This document shows positions 35,858-44,251 of a stretch of DNA of 64,000 bases, in pieces; position 1 is the first letter of the stretch; each line of letters begins with the position of its first letter. The notes beneath the pieces are model-generated. The model was not told the DNA's origin. It worked only from the letters and a program-made list of their open reading frames with translations, and did not search any database. The DNA comes from WRGT01 sp942493035. GTDB taxonomy: Bacteria > Spirochaetota > UBA4802 > UBA5550. The stretch spans positions 496,001 through 560,000 of the forward strand of contig OW818666.1 in NCBI GenBank assembly GCA_942493035.1. The letters run 5' to 3'. The position numbers and the translations under genes were made by a program.

Positions 35858-36913
35858 ATGTTTACCAGTATTATTAATATATTATTATTTGCAGCTATTC
35901 TTCAGAGCAGTGAGCCTTTGTCTAATTCATTAAAAAATGTCTTCGTAACTCAGGGAGTATATAGTGATAGAATTAAGGTGGAATGGGAGAGCATAGAGGA
36001 TGCATCGTATGTTGTAATGCGCTCACAGTTTAAAACGGGCGAATTCGCAATAATTGCTCAGACAGCAGAATCAGAGTATGAGGATCTGTCAGTCGAAAAG
36101 GGCGTTAAATACTGGTATAAAGTAATTCCTCAAACAGATACAACTATCAGTAATGGATTACTTATTACAGATGATGAATACAATTCAATTCCTGAATTGG
36201 AATATATTGAAATTAAATCTGATAAAATAGAAACCGGCAAAGAAGATCCTGCCAAAAAATATTCAGGTAAAACAGAAGCAGATGCAGGAGTCAGCGGAGA
36301 CAGTATAAAATCTCCTGTCTGCTATTCGGGCTATACTTCAATAGAAAATCCGGTCGGAGTAAAACTTTCAGCTCTGATGAAACTAAAAAAAATGAAGCTT
36401 CAGACTCCGGTTAATGCTGCGGAGAAAAAGATGCAGGCAAAAAATCTTGAATATATAAAAAAGTTTTATATGAATCCTGTAAAGCTGACGCTCTTCATGA
36501 ATATGGCAGGACCATATCTTGACAGAGGAGAGCTTGTTATCTTTACAGACAGCGATACATTTGAGATCAGGGATGATCTTCATCAGGTTGTTTTCTTTGA
36601 TAAGAATTACAGTAATATGATAGTCTTTGAATCTAAAAAATTTATTAAGATTCTTTCGCAGAGTGGTGAAAAAAATCTTTCCGGTATTCTTCTTAAAAAT
36701 TCGGAGCTGTTCTGTATAGCCGGAGGTAAAACATTTATTGTGGATCTTAAAGGTATAACAAGACTGATAAATGTTTCCAATGCAGTTGGTCTCTCCACGA
36801 GATATCTTAAACACGATGCAGAGTGGAGATCTCATACAATTATGCTTGCAACTTCAAGATCGGACCTGAAAGAGAAGCTTAAGAATGCTTCAAAATCAGG
36901 TGTTGAGGAGTAA
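35858..36913 (+). CDS. Exported Fn3-domain protein
   Basis: About 351 residues. I placed the start at the ATG at 35858, which has GGAAGAG at good distance, rather than the in-frame GTG at 35852. A signal peptide or anchor spans about 1-20. A fibronectin type III module lies near 25-100 (DRIKVEWESIEDASYVVMRS ... GVKYWYKVIP). The rest is Lys-rich with no recognised domain. It ends three bases before the end of the convergent ABC ATPase gene. Confidence 0.65.
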   Translation: MFTSIINILLFAAILQSSEPLSNSLKNVFVTQGVYSDRIKVEWESIEDASYVVMRSQFKTGEFAIIAQTAESEYEDLSVEKGVKYWYKVIPQTDTTISNGLLITDDEYNSIPELEYIEIKSDKIETGKEDPAKKYSGKTEADAGVSGDSIKSPVCYSGYTSIENPVGVKLSALMKLKKMKLQTPVNAAEKKMQAKNLEYIKKFYMNPVKLTLFMNMAGPYLDRGELVIFTDSDTFEIRDDLHQVVFFDKNYSNMIVFESKKFIKILSQSGEKNLSGILLKNSELFCIAGGKTFIVDLKGITRLINVSNAVGLSTRYLKHDAEWRSHTIMLATSRSDLKEKLKNASKSGVEE

Positions 36914-36915
36914 TA

Positions 36916-37770
36916 TTACTTCGAAGTTTTATTTTTTACAACAGTTTTAACTTTCGCTTTTGGTTTTGTTGCGGCCGCAGTTTTTGTTTTTGCGGCTGCT
37001 TTAGTAACAGGTTTTTTAATCTCTTTTTTTACCGGTTTTGCAGATACAGCAGGTGAAGTTTTTTTCTTTGTATCTGCTTCATGTTTTTCTTTTTTTACTA
37101 CAGCAGGTACAATATCCATTCTTCGGAACTTCCCGTTTTCAAGATGGTAATGTTCATCGGCAATTTCAATAAGACTCTGATCGTGCGTTACAAGTATTAT
37201 TGCCATATTCTCTTCGGTCTTTAACCGTACAAAGAGACTCTTTATCTCCAGAGCTGTAACCACATCAAGATTACCCGTCGGTTCATCCGCCAGAATAAGT
37301 CTCGGGTGATTGATGATTGCCCGTGCTATTGCAACCCTCTGTCTCTCCCCGCCGGATAGCGTTGTCGGATTCTGATCGAGAATTTCACTAATATTAAGAA
37401 GTGCCGCAAGGTCCCGAATCTCTTTATCCACATTAGTCGGCATCAGCTTGATGATGGTGGGGTACCTTATGTTCTGATATGATGTCATATCGGGAAGAAG
37501 ATTGAAAAACTGGAATACAAATCCGATCTCTCTGTTCCTGAACTTCGATCTCCGGAAGTCGCCCCATTTTAAAATATTTTTATCTTTATACAGCACTCTT
37601 CCGGAATCGGGATCGAGGAGTCCTGAAATGATTCCAAGTATGGAAGTTTTACCGCTGCCGCTTTTTCCGGTGAGAGCAATAATCTTCCCCTCATCGACCT
37701 GGAGAGATACATCATCAAGTATACGGCGCTTTCCGAATTTAAGGGATATATTTTCAATTGATAGCAACAT
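36916..37770 (-). CDS. ABC transporter ATPase (LolD/MacB type) with basic tail
   Basis: A 284-residue protein. The first ~222 residues are a standard ABC ATPase of the LolD/MacB/FtsE group: Walker A GKSGSGKT (about 36), Q-loop FQFFNLLPDM, signature LSGGERQRVA (about 140), Walker B LILADEPTGNLD and the switch His in VTHDQ. The last ~60 residues are an unusual low-complexity tail of Lys, Ala, Thr, Val and Pro (KKPVTKAAAKTKTAAATKPK), reminiscent of histone-H1-like basic tails. It is encoded 12 bp after the permease and should work with it. Confidence 0.9.
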   Translation of the reverse strand: MLLSIENISLKFGKRRILDDVSLQVDEGKIIALTGKSGSGKTSILGIISGLLDPDSGRVLYKDKNILKWGDFRRSKFRNREIGFVFQFFNLLPDMTSYQNIRYPTIIKLMPTNVDKEIRDLAALLNISEILDQNPTTLSGGERQRVAIARAIINHPRLILADEPTGNLDVVTALEIKSLFVRLKTEENMAIILVTHDQSLIEIADEHYHLENGKFRRMDIVPAVVKKEKHEADTKKKTSPAVSAKPVKKEIKKPVTKAAAKTKTAAATKPKAKVKTVVKNKTSK

Positions 37771-37782
37771 ACTGTTTCCTTT

Positions 37783-39060
37783 TTATTTTCTTACTGCTTT
37801 GAATAGATTCATATTAGACGCGAATATCGCAGGGATCAGTGCAGACACGGCGCAGACCGAAGACGATAGTCCCATACACATAACCAGTATATCAATCCCT
37901 CTGCTCTGAAATGTAACTGAACCGAGAACCGGCACCCATCTGGATATAATCTCACCGGCGTATGATATAAGATAGTTCCCTCCGAAATAACCTGCAACAC
38001 CGTAGATTGCTCCGATAAACGCAGCTTCAAAAACAAATGTAAGGAGTATTCTTAATTTTGAAAAACCGAGAACCCTCTTCAGTGAAAACTTCTGACTTCT
38101 GATGTAGACAATTGTAAGGTATGAATTGAATATTGAAATTGCAGAGACGATAAAGAATACACCCATAATGGCATAGAAGACGCCATCAATAAGTCTCAGT
38201 GTCTCCTGTGTCTTTTCAGTAATATCTTTCTGCGATTCCACTTTTAATCCGAGTTTCCTCAGGCTGTTAACCACAGCAGGAAGATTGTCCGTATCTTTAA
38301 CCTTCGCGTACGCAACTATATACTCAAGACTTACCGATTTTCCCGTATCCTTTCTGTACTGCTCAATCGCCTCGATAAGAAATTCAGTGGGGAGGATGAC
38401 TCCGGGAAAACTTAAAAGATCGGTAAAACTGTGAACCTCTACATCATGGAAATACTCTTTGTAGAGAGCCGTATCTCTTTTACCTGTTGAAAATTTCAGT
38501 TCAAGCGGGAATCCTATAAGATCTTTCTCCGCAATTTCCGGTACACCATCCATGGCAAGAAAGTTGTTCATAATATCTATTGTAAATTTTGGGATAATTA
38601 TCGGAACAGGTTTTCTGTTGTAGAAATTCTTCCATCCCGGTACTTTACCCTTTATGATCTGTCTCTCGATTCCGCATGCAGGGACAAACATTGTCTTTTT
38701 CTTACCGACAAGCTCTCCTTTGATCCGGACATTAAATCCGGTTCTGCTGATGGGGTTAACTTCGGTAAGATCTTTCATCCCTTTTATCTGACGCATAGTC
38801 TGCGGAGATATGGCGCTGGACCCCGGTTTTTTAACAAATTCAATTGTCTTCGCATTTTTAGGGAGAATTTTAATCTCGTTGCTTGCAAGTTTATCAAGGA
38901 GAGAGCCGCTGATGTATGTAGTAACTGAATCTCTCACCGCAAGGTATATGACAAAGAATACAACGAGGAAAAGAATCCCGAAACTTGATATAAGCGAGCG
39001 GAGAATGTTGATGAGGTTATCTTTGATTATGAATAAGATTTTGTAGAGTATAGAGTTCAT
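37783..39060 (-). CDS. FtsX/MacB-type ABC permease
   Basis: A 425-residue inner-membrane protein. One helix lies at about 18-42, a large extracytoplasmic domain spans about 45-290, and three helices follow near 293-320, 340-370 and 385-420, the classic four-helix FtsX/MacB/LolE layout. With the adjacent ATPase it probably moves a lipoprotein, peptide or envelope signal by mechanotransmission rather than classic transport. There is no periplasmic adaptor gene nearby. The substrate is unknown. Confidence 0.88.
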   Translation of the reverse strand: MNSILYKILFIIKDNLINILRSLISSFGILFLVVFFVIYLAVRDSVTTYISGSLLDKLASNEIKILPKNAKTIEFVKKPGSSAISPQTMRQIKGMKDLTEVNPISRTGFNVRIKGELVGKKKTMFVPACGIERQIIKGKVPGWKNFYNRKPVPIIIPKFTIDIMNNFLAMDGVPEIAEKDLIGFPLELKFSTGKRDTALYKEYFHDVEVHSFTDLLSFPGVILPTEFLIEAIEQYRKDTGKSVSLEYIVAYAKVKDTDNLPAVVNSLRKLGLKVESQKDITEKTQETLRLIDGVFYAIMGVFFIVSAISIFNSYLTIVYIRSQKFSLKRVLGFSKLRILLTFVFEAAFIGAIYGVAGYFGGNYLISYAGEIISRWVPVLGSVTFQSRGIDILVMCMGLSSSVCAVSALIPAIFASNMNLFKAVRK

Positions 39061-39426
39061 GTAATTCTTTCTTATTAAAATAAATTTTTCAGGTTCCGGT
39101 TCTGCTCAGCCGGCGTATTTAACATTCCATTAGCGGAGTCGAAGTGAAACACTGATTAATTCAAAATATTACCAGCTTTGAATCAAGTCAAGGAAATAAA
39201 ATAAATTAAAATTTGTTGTATCCTGAATGATGAAATAAATGTTTTTCCGGCACGCAAGGAAGGCATGTATGCAATTGCTTCACGTTGGGAATTACTTGTA
39301 GGCTCGTAGCGCGCTACGAGCCTACAAGAGTTATAAAAATTTTTTTAAAATATCTCCATGTGAAACGTATTAATAGGTGAACGCGGTAATTGAACCGCGG
39401 TTAATAATTATAAACGGAGAGATTAT
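39061..39426. other. 366-bp intergenic region with a perfect palindrome
   Basis: The only notable structure is the 34-bp palindrome at 39295-39328. The rest is AT-rich with no gene seen. Confidence 0.5.
39295..39328. repeat. Perfect 34-bp palindrome, terminator-like
   Basis: CTTGTAGGCTCGTAGCG is followed directly by its exact complement; a T-rich stretch (ATTTTTTT) lies about 12 bases beyond. It could fold as a hairpin in either strand. The AT flanks suggest an imported palindromic element or a terminator. Confidence 0.65.
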
Positions 39427-40392
39427 GTGAATCATAAACTAACTATTTTTATTTTAATAATACCAGCTTTAATATTTACTCTGTGCAGCGAAGGTGGAGT
39501 GTATGAAGATGATGTTCCAGCGGCACCAGTAGAAACTGCCGGTACTCCGGATACAACCGATACAACTGAAAACGAACCTCCGCCTGTTATAAAACTTGAA
39601 TCACTTGAAGTATCACCCGGTGATCTCTCTCCAGCCTTTAGTCCCGATCTGTTTTTTTATAATTTAAACCTTACACCGGAAGTCTCAGGGATAACAATAA
39701 CAGCCCGTCCATACATAGGATGCATTGCCGTGGTTGATACTGTTCTGCTGCTGCCCGATCACTACAGTACGGTTATCCCTGTAAATAAACCGGTAACTGA
39801 GATCCCACTTATTGTCTCGGCGGAAAATTATCAGGGTGTGACTTACTCATTAAGGGTAATTCGAATGGAGGAGAGAACAATTGAAAACAGCTCATTTGAA
39901 GTATTTAATGAAACAGGTTCTCCTGTAAAATGGACAATGGCCGGTGCGGGGGAGTATCGATCATCAGATGAATTTTTTAATTCAGGAAACTACTCTGGAG
40001 TATTTACAACTCTAACCGGTACAATAAGCGGACGCGAAGTTTTGAGCTCTCCGGTTGAGATTGATCCTGATAAAATGATGAATATATCCGCTATGTTTTA
40101 TACTCCTGCGGTTGAAACTCTGACACCTGAACGGATTAGTGTAAGTTTAAAGATCTATTATTATACAGACGCGGGGTGTACGATTCCAGCTGTACCGGGA
40201 TCGGCCACAATGACTAAGTCGGTAATAAAAGAATCAGCTGTTTGGGAAAAAGTTAAGTATGAACGTTCGTTGGAGGATATACCCGACGATGGGCATTTTG
40301 TCCGTATCGCCATAAGAGCATGTTACGACAGCACCAGCGGCGGATCAAAGTTCGATAGAGTATTTTTTGATGACGTATCTCTGCAGCAGTAA
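39427..40392 (+). CDS. Exported protein with cadherin-like and CBM-like beta domains
   Basis: A 321-residue protein beginning at a GTG preceded by GGAGAG. The N-terminus looks like a relaxed lipoprotein signal (IFTLCSEGG, Cys about 20), then an acidic Thr/Pro linker. About 58-140 is a cadherin-like beta-sandwich (LESLEVSPGDLSPAFSPDLFFYNL pattern), and about 145-321 resembles a carbohydrate-binding-type jelly roll (NSSFEVFNETGSPVKWTMAG ... FDRVFFDDVSL). It is probably a surface protein that binds a glycan. There is no catalytic domain. Confidence 0.65.
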   Translation: MNHKLTIFILIIPALIFTLCSEGGVYEDDVPAAPVETAGTPDTTDTTENEPPPVIKLESLEVSPGDLSPAFSPDLFFYNLNLTPEVSGITITARPYIGCIAVVDTVLLLPDHYSTVIPVNKPVTEIPLIVSAENYQGVTYSLRVIRMEERTIENSSFEVFNETGSPVKWTMAGAGEYRSSDEFFNSGNYSGVFTTLTGTISGREVLSSPVEIDPDKMMNISAMFYTPAVETLTPERISVSLKIYYYTDAGCTIPAVPGSATMTKSVIKESAVWEKVKYERSLEDIPDDGHFVRIAIRACYDSTSGGSKFDRVFFDDVSLQQ

Positions 40393-40749
40393 AGGAATGA
40401 TAAAAATTACCGACTGTCCGGTTTGTATTACGGAGTTGATTTTTTTTTGTAAAAAGTATATATATTAAAATATAAATACTAACTTCGTTAAATGAGGAGC
40501 CGATAAGTTTACTAATTTTGGTGAATATCAGTATTGCTCTTTATTTTTATCAGCATAAATATTCAGAGTGAGAGCTTCTTTTCTCAGCTGCAGACACTCT
40601 CCGGTATTTATGGTTAAGCCAGCTGAAATAATATTTCCAGTTTTTTATCTGCCTGAATGGGTAATAAACTATTATTGAAGCTTAGTGTGAGTTTAAAAAA
40701 ATAATACTGTTGCTGATTACCGGAAAATATAAACGTGAGGCGGTTTTAA
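40393..40749. other. 357-bp intergenic region, nothing recognised
   Basis: AT-rich sequence with no gene, repeat or clear promoter that I can support. Confidence 0.4.
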
Positions 40750-41148
40750 ATGTTCTACCCCATGCTTAATATTAGAATCAGTGCAATGGCTGAAAAGATC
40801 TACAGAGAGCTCGGTACCGGTTTACCAGATAAAGTCTACAAGGAGAGTCTGATACACGAACTCGATGAAGCATGTATTGATTATGAAAAAGATCCGTTTA
40901 TTCCAATTGACTACAATGGGCGTATTCTGGAATCGGGCATACATGCCTGTTTTATAATCGAAAGTAAAATTGTAGTTTATGTAAAAAACTCATCCAAAAA
41001 CCGCGATTATCATAAAAATCAGCTCAACAGCTATATGAGGCTGAGCGGCAAACAGTGCGGCATGATTCTCGATTTTGACAGTCGGGATTTTTCCGGAGTC
41101 GTGAGAGTTTTTATGATTCCTGCAGATGAAAGCTTAAAGACCGAGTGA
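40750..41148 (+). CDS. GxxExxY-family protein
   Basis: A 132-residue protein of the GxxExxY family. It shows IYRELGTGLPDKVYKESLIHEL, then YNGRILESGIHACFIIESKIVVYVKNSSKNRDYHKNQLNSYMRLSGKQCGMILDF, which follows the family's PD-(D/E)XK-nuclease-like core. The signature is slightly altered (G-L-P-D-K-V-Y-K-E-S). The function is not established; such genes are often found in mobile or repeat-rich regions, and this one is followed by a terminator and a 100-bp repeat. Confidence 0.8.
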   Translation: MFYPMLNIRISAMAEKIYRELGTGLPDKVYKESLIHELDEACIDYEKDPFIPIDYNGRILESGIHACFIIESKIVVYVKNSSKNRDYHKNQLNSYMRLSGKQCGMILDFDSRDFSGVVRVFMIPADESLKTE

Positions 41149-41181
41149 CGGCTGGTACACAGAAGCAATGAATCACAGAGA

Positions 41182-41208
41182 GGGGGGCATTAAGCCCCCT
41201 TTTTTTTC
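41182..41208 (+). terminator. Intrinsic terminator of the GxxExxY gene
   Basis: GGGGGC-ATTAA-GCCCCC followed by eight T residues, a textbook Rho-independent terminator. Confidence 0.85.
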
Positions 41209-41241
41209 GTTTAAATAATCCGATAAAATCCTTACGACACT

Positions 41242-41342
41242 TGTCTGAACCGTAGATTTACGGTGATTTGAGTGATTGGCTATGATTTAGTATTTGGAAA
41301 TCCGTGTAATCCCTTAAATCTGCTTAATCCGTGGTTCAGACA
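41242..41342 (+). repeat. TGTCTGAACC repeat, copy 1
   Basis: Begins TGTCTGAACCGTAGATTTA and ends TTAATCCGTGGTTCAGACA, so the ends are inverted. Between them come GTGATTTGAGTGATTGGC and ATCCGTGTAATCCCTTAAATC. A shared tail with ATGTACTGCA and CAGGTTG extends to about 41376. Copies 2 and 3 lie at 42260 and 43440. Confidence 0.8.
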
Positions 41343-41504
41343 ACATGTACTGCATTTCATTTTTGAATTCAGGTTGCACGGGTGAGGCGCTGAGTGTTTT
41401 TTTGTTGACTTCAGCATTAATTATATAGTAATTCAAGCATTACTTGAGATTGGCTGAATTTGATAAAAGCAATAGTATAAACCGGATAGAAAAGAAGTGA
41501 TATA

Positions 41505-41801
41505 ATGAGACTTAAAGAGAGTGAACTGAAGAGTATTAAAAATGTATTCGAAAAAGTATTTGAACATGGCGATCTATATCTCTTCGGGAGCAGAGTGGAT
41601 GACAGTAAAAGAGGCGGTGATATAGATCTTTACATCGTTCCTCAATCAATATATAATCTTACCGAAAAAAAAGTACATTTCCTGATGTTATTGAAAAAAG
41701 CTATTGATGAACAGAAAATTGATGTGGTTATCGATAGAGGAAAAGACAGACTTATAGACCGGACTGCTAAAACAACTGGAGTGTTATTGTGCAGATATTA
41801 A
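41505..41801 (+). CDS. mntA: MntA-type nucleotidyltransferase antitoxin
   Basis: A 98-residue minimal nucleotidyltransferase. The active-site pattern is present: GSRVDDSKRGGDID (GS-X9-DXD, about 27-40) with a third Asp candidate in DVVID. In the studied HepT/MntA system, the antitoxin AMPylates a Tyr next to the HEPN active site to silence the toxin. The next gene overlaps its end and has the matching motif. AAGAAG precedes the ATG. Family assignment is confident; activity is inferred. Confidence 0.85.
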   Translation: MRLKESELKSIKNVFEKVFEHGDLYLFGSRVDDSKRGGDIDLYIVPQSIYNLTEKKVHFLMLLKKAIDEQKIDVVIDRGKDRLIDRTAKTTGVLLCRY

Positions 41802-42244
41802 AAGAAGACTTTAAAGTACTGGATTTATTTTTTGAAAGCTGCAGTATAGATTATAATATCTTAATGAAAGAAAAAATTGATAATACTTTTTTTAGTGATT
41901 ATTCTAATCAACGGGTTGTTAACAGTTTTCTTTTCAACTATATAAAGATTCAGGATAAGATGGGAGCAAAACTTTTTAAAAGTGTTCTTATTGAGCTTAA
42001 AGAAATAGATGATTCTTCAGTTCCCATGATTGATGTTCTTAATATTCTTGAAAAACTGAATATAATAAACAGAGCTGACGAATGGGATATGCTCCGTGAA
42101 ATAAGAAATAGTATTACTCACGAGTATCCATCCGATATTGATGAGAGAGTAGAGAATATTCTTTTTACCCTGAAGGGGTATGCGGTTCTTGCAGGTATTT
42201 ATGCCAATATAAAAAGCTACTGTCTATCCAGAGGACTGTTGTAA
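41789..42244 (+). CDS. hepT: HepT-type HEPN ribonuclease toxin
   Basis: A 151-residue helical HEPN protein that begins at a GTG inside the last codons of mntA. The RX4HXY motif of HepT toxins is intact at about 106-113 (RNSITHEY), giving both the RNase residues (Arg, His) and the Tyr that MntA modifies. It should be an RNA-cleaving toxin. It and mntA are bracketed by copies 1 and 2 of the TGTCTGAACC repeat. Confidence 0.82.
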   Translation: MQILKEDFKVLDLFFESCSIDYNILMKEKIDNTFFSDYSNQRVVNSFLFNYIKIQDKMGAKLFKSVLIELKEIDDSSVPMIDVLNILEKLNIINRADEWDMLREIRNSITHEYPSDIDERVENILFTLKGYAVLAGIYANIKSYCLSRGLL

Positions 42245-42259
42245 AAATGAAAAATTATT

Positions 42260-42358
42260 AGTCCAAACCGCAGATTTACAATGATTTAAGTGATGGGCTA
42301 TGTTTGGTAAATAAAAATCAATGTAATCCCTTATATTTGCTTAATCCGTGCTTCAGAC
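42260..42358 (+). repeat. TGTCTGAACC repeat, copy 2 (diverged)
   Basis: AGTCCAAACCGCAGATTTA at the left and CTTAATCCGTGCTTCAGAC at the right match copies 1 and 3 with several changes. It lies 16 bases after hepT. Confidence 0.7.
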
Positions 42359-42408
42359 ATTTTAAAAAATCTCTGAAGCGGAGAGTACTTTGAATTCTGT
42401 AAAAAGAT

Positions 42409-42444
42409 GTTCCTTCGACGGCATTCCCCGGCCGCCGAAGGAAC
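42409..42444. terminator. Hairpin between convergent genes
   Basis: GTTCCTTCG-(A)-CGGC pairs with GCCG-(C)-CGAAGGAAC. It has A-rich sequence to the left and AAAATTT to the right, so it could terminate transcription from either side. It lies between hepT and the minus-strand DUF6266-like gene. Confidence 0.55.
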
Positions 42445-42476
42445 AAAATTTATCCTATACTATAATCTGCACGAAA

Positions 42477-43100
42477 TTAAATTCCTGCTGAAGCAATAAC
42501 ACCAATTGAAGCAGAAACCTCAACAGCTATGCTGTATTCGGCATCAGTTACAATTGCGTAAATACAATACCCGGCGCCCGGCTCAAGACCGGTAATAGTA
42601 TGCTGAGTCAGCGTACCGTCGCCTCCATTGTGCATTACTATTTCACCTGAAGCGATCCCCATTGTCAGCTTCTTTGTGAAAAAGTAGATGTTGTTTCCTG
42701 CATTCACTCCTGAATTTGTATACGAGCATAGAATTTCTCCTGACGAACCGGGAGCAGCACTGAAATTTGAAAGAACAAGTTTTCCCACGGCATGAAAGAG
42801 CTGAATAGGCGAACCTATGCGCTGATTCTGAAAATTGTCTTTTACAAATACATTGTTGCCCCTCATCTTCTTTTTCTTACCCCGGAGATTCCAGCCTTCA
42901 TGCATGATACCGGTAAGCGAAGACCAGTCTGAAATAAGTTCTGAAAAAGAGGTGCGTACACTCATCTGCTTTAAAGTTCTGGGATTCCCCGGATTCCCTT
43001 TTCTTTTAACAAATGTTTTGCCATTAGACTGAAAAAATACCAGATCTCCGATCTGTTTTGAAAATCCTTCGAACACAGGGTTGACTTTTACATCTGCCAT
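42477..43100 (-). CDS. DUF6266-like hypothetical protein
   Basis: A 207-residue protein without a signal peptide; AGGAG lies ten bases before the ATG. The N-terminal half (EGFSKQIGDLVFFQSNGKTFVKRKGNPGNPRTLKQMSVRTSFSE) resembles DUF6266-type proteins (NPRT..Q...R pattern), which are known mainly from Bacteroidetes. The C-terminal half looks like an Fn3/Ig-type beta-sandwich ending GYCIYAIVTDAEYSIAVEVS. The role is unknown; phage or surface-related functions are possible. Confidence 0.5.
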   Translation of the reverse strand: MADVKVNPVFEGFSKQIGDLVFFQSNGKTFVKRKGNPGNPRTLKQMSVRTSFSELISDWSSLTGIMHEGWNLRGKKKKMRGNNVFVKDNFQNQRIGSPIQLFHAVGKLVLSNFSAAPGSSGEILCSYTNSGVNAGNNIYFFTKKLTMGIASGEIVMHNGGDGTLTQHTITGLEPGAGYCIYAIVTDAEYSIAVEVSASIGVIASAGI

Positions 43101-43564
43101 AGTTTGGCGCTCCTATTAGGATATATTTTTTGAGTATTGAAGCCATAATTTAATTAATATATTAATATAATTCTATATAATATTTAGTTTAAATTTATAT
43201 TAATTTTGTACAGCTCTAATGTTGTAGTCTAATCGTCTTTTTTCTGAAAAACTTTAATCATTTATTTTTTTCTTTTAAAAAAGTTATTTTTTTTATCATG
43301 AAGATAGATAGTCCGGATTTAGTATTCATTTCCGGAAGCTTTTCGGGGAATTTCAAATAGGCATATCACAGGTATTAAACAGGTATTACGCGGTTCAGTC
43401 CAATATCATCTGTTGTCATATAAAATCCATTGAGCCAATTGTCTGAACCGCAGATTTACAGTGATTTGACTAATAGTCTATGATTTCGAAAATGGAAATC
43501 CGTGTAATTCATTAAATCTGCTTAATCTGTGGTTCAGACACTATGTACTGCACTTCATCCTTGA
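43101..43564. other. AT-rich intergenic region with 100-bp repeat copy 3
   Basis: 43101-43330 is very AT-rich, consistent with the promoter region of the minus-strand gene. A GGTTCAGTCCAA motif at 43392 also occurs at 45688. Repeat copy 3 occupies 43440-43540 plus tail. Confidence 0.5.
43440..43540 (+). repeat. TGTCTGAACC repeat, copy 3
   Basis: TTGTCTGAACCGCAGATTTA at the left and CTTAATCTGTGGTTCAGACA at the right. The tail ATGTACTGCACTTCATCC to CAGGTTG (about 43573) matches copy 1. The DUF4160 remnant starts exactly where the tail ends. Confidence 0.8.
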
Positions 43565-43660
43565 TTTCAGGTTGAAATACATAAAGATGAACTGCTTGCT
43601 GACTGGGATTTAGCTGTATCGGGAGAGCATCCGTATAAGATCGACCCGTTAAAAAAGTGA
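43565..43660 (+). pseudogene. DUF4160 C-terminal remnant
   Basis: An open stretch of about 31 codons just after repeat copy 3 reads VEIHKDELLADWDLAVSGE and ends at TGA 43658-43660. This matches the C-terminal end of DUF4160 proteins that commonly precede DUF2442 genes. A stop lies immediately upstream in frame, and no start is present, so the 5' part of the gene was lost, probably with the arrival of the repeat. Confidence 0.7.
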
Positions 43661-43668
43661 GGTAATTT

Positions 43669-43908
43669 ATGTTGTTAGATGTAATAAAAGTTGAACCTGA
43701 TGATAATTTTAATCTACTACTTACTTTTGAAAATGGAGAAATAAGAGAATTTGATTGTAAAACAATTCTTAAAGACAAACCATTTGACAGTATAGCAAAT
43801 AGTTTTGTTTTCAGACAGGTAAAAGTAGAAAATGGAACCGTTGTGTGGCCGAATGAAGTCGATATTGCTCCTGAAACACTTTATCTCGAATCTAAAAAAA
43901 TCTCATAA
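43669..43908 (+). CDS. DUF2442 protein
   Basis: A 79-residue protein of the DUF2442 family (LLTFENGEIREFDCKTIL ... GTVVWPNEVDIAPETLYLES), with GAGG nine bases before the ATG. DUF4160-DUF2442 pairs resemble toxin-antitoxin modules. Here the DUF4160 partner is only a fragment, so this gene appears orphaned. The function is unknown. Confidence 0.85.
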   Translation: MLLDVIKVEPDDNFNLLLTFENGEIREFDCKTILKDKPFDSIANSFVFRQVKVENGTVVWPNEVDIAPETLYLESKKIS

Positions 43909-44251
43909 AAAAATAATCGTTTAACCAGGAAACAGTCCCGTATATAAAAAACCTCCAGAGTATTCCGGGCTTTCCCCTCGATACACCCTTCGGGCACTCG
44001 GGGAGCGCCCTTTTATTTTTGTGTAGACTACAGCGGTTAATGACGGTGAAAGAGAAAAAAATAAAAAAACTATTCTGGCGATGCACGGGTGAGGCGGGTG
44101 CAGTTTATCCTTATCGTGAGGGCCTGAAACGTTCCCGTTAAACATAAAATTGTTGACTTAAATGGAGCTTTTTTAAAATTATAACAGATTCGATTTTATC
44201 ATTTTAATTATTGAAATTTGTGTTATTATTTCATTCAACAGAGGACTTTAT

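Larger units (their letters stand above)
41149..41504. other. Intergenic region with terminator and 100-bp repeat
   Basis: Holds the terminator at 41182-41208 and the first TGTCTGAACC repeat (41242-41342) with its tail to about 41376. The rest shows no gene. Confidence 0.5.
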
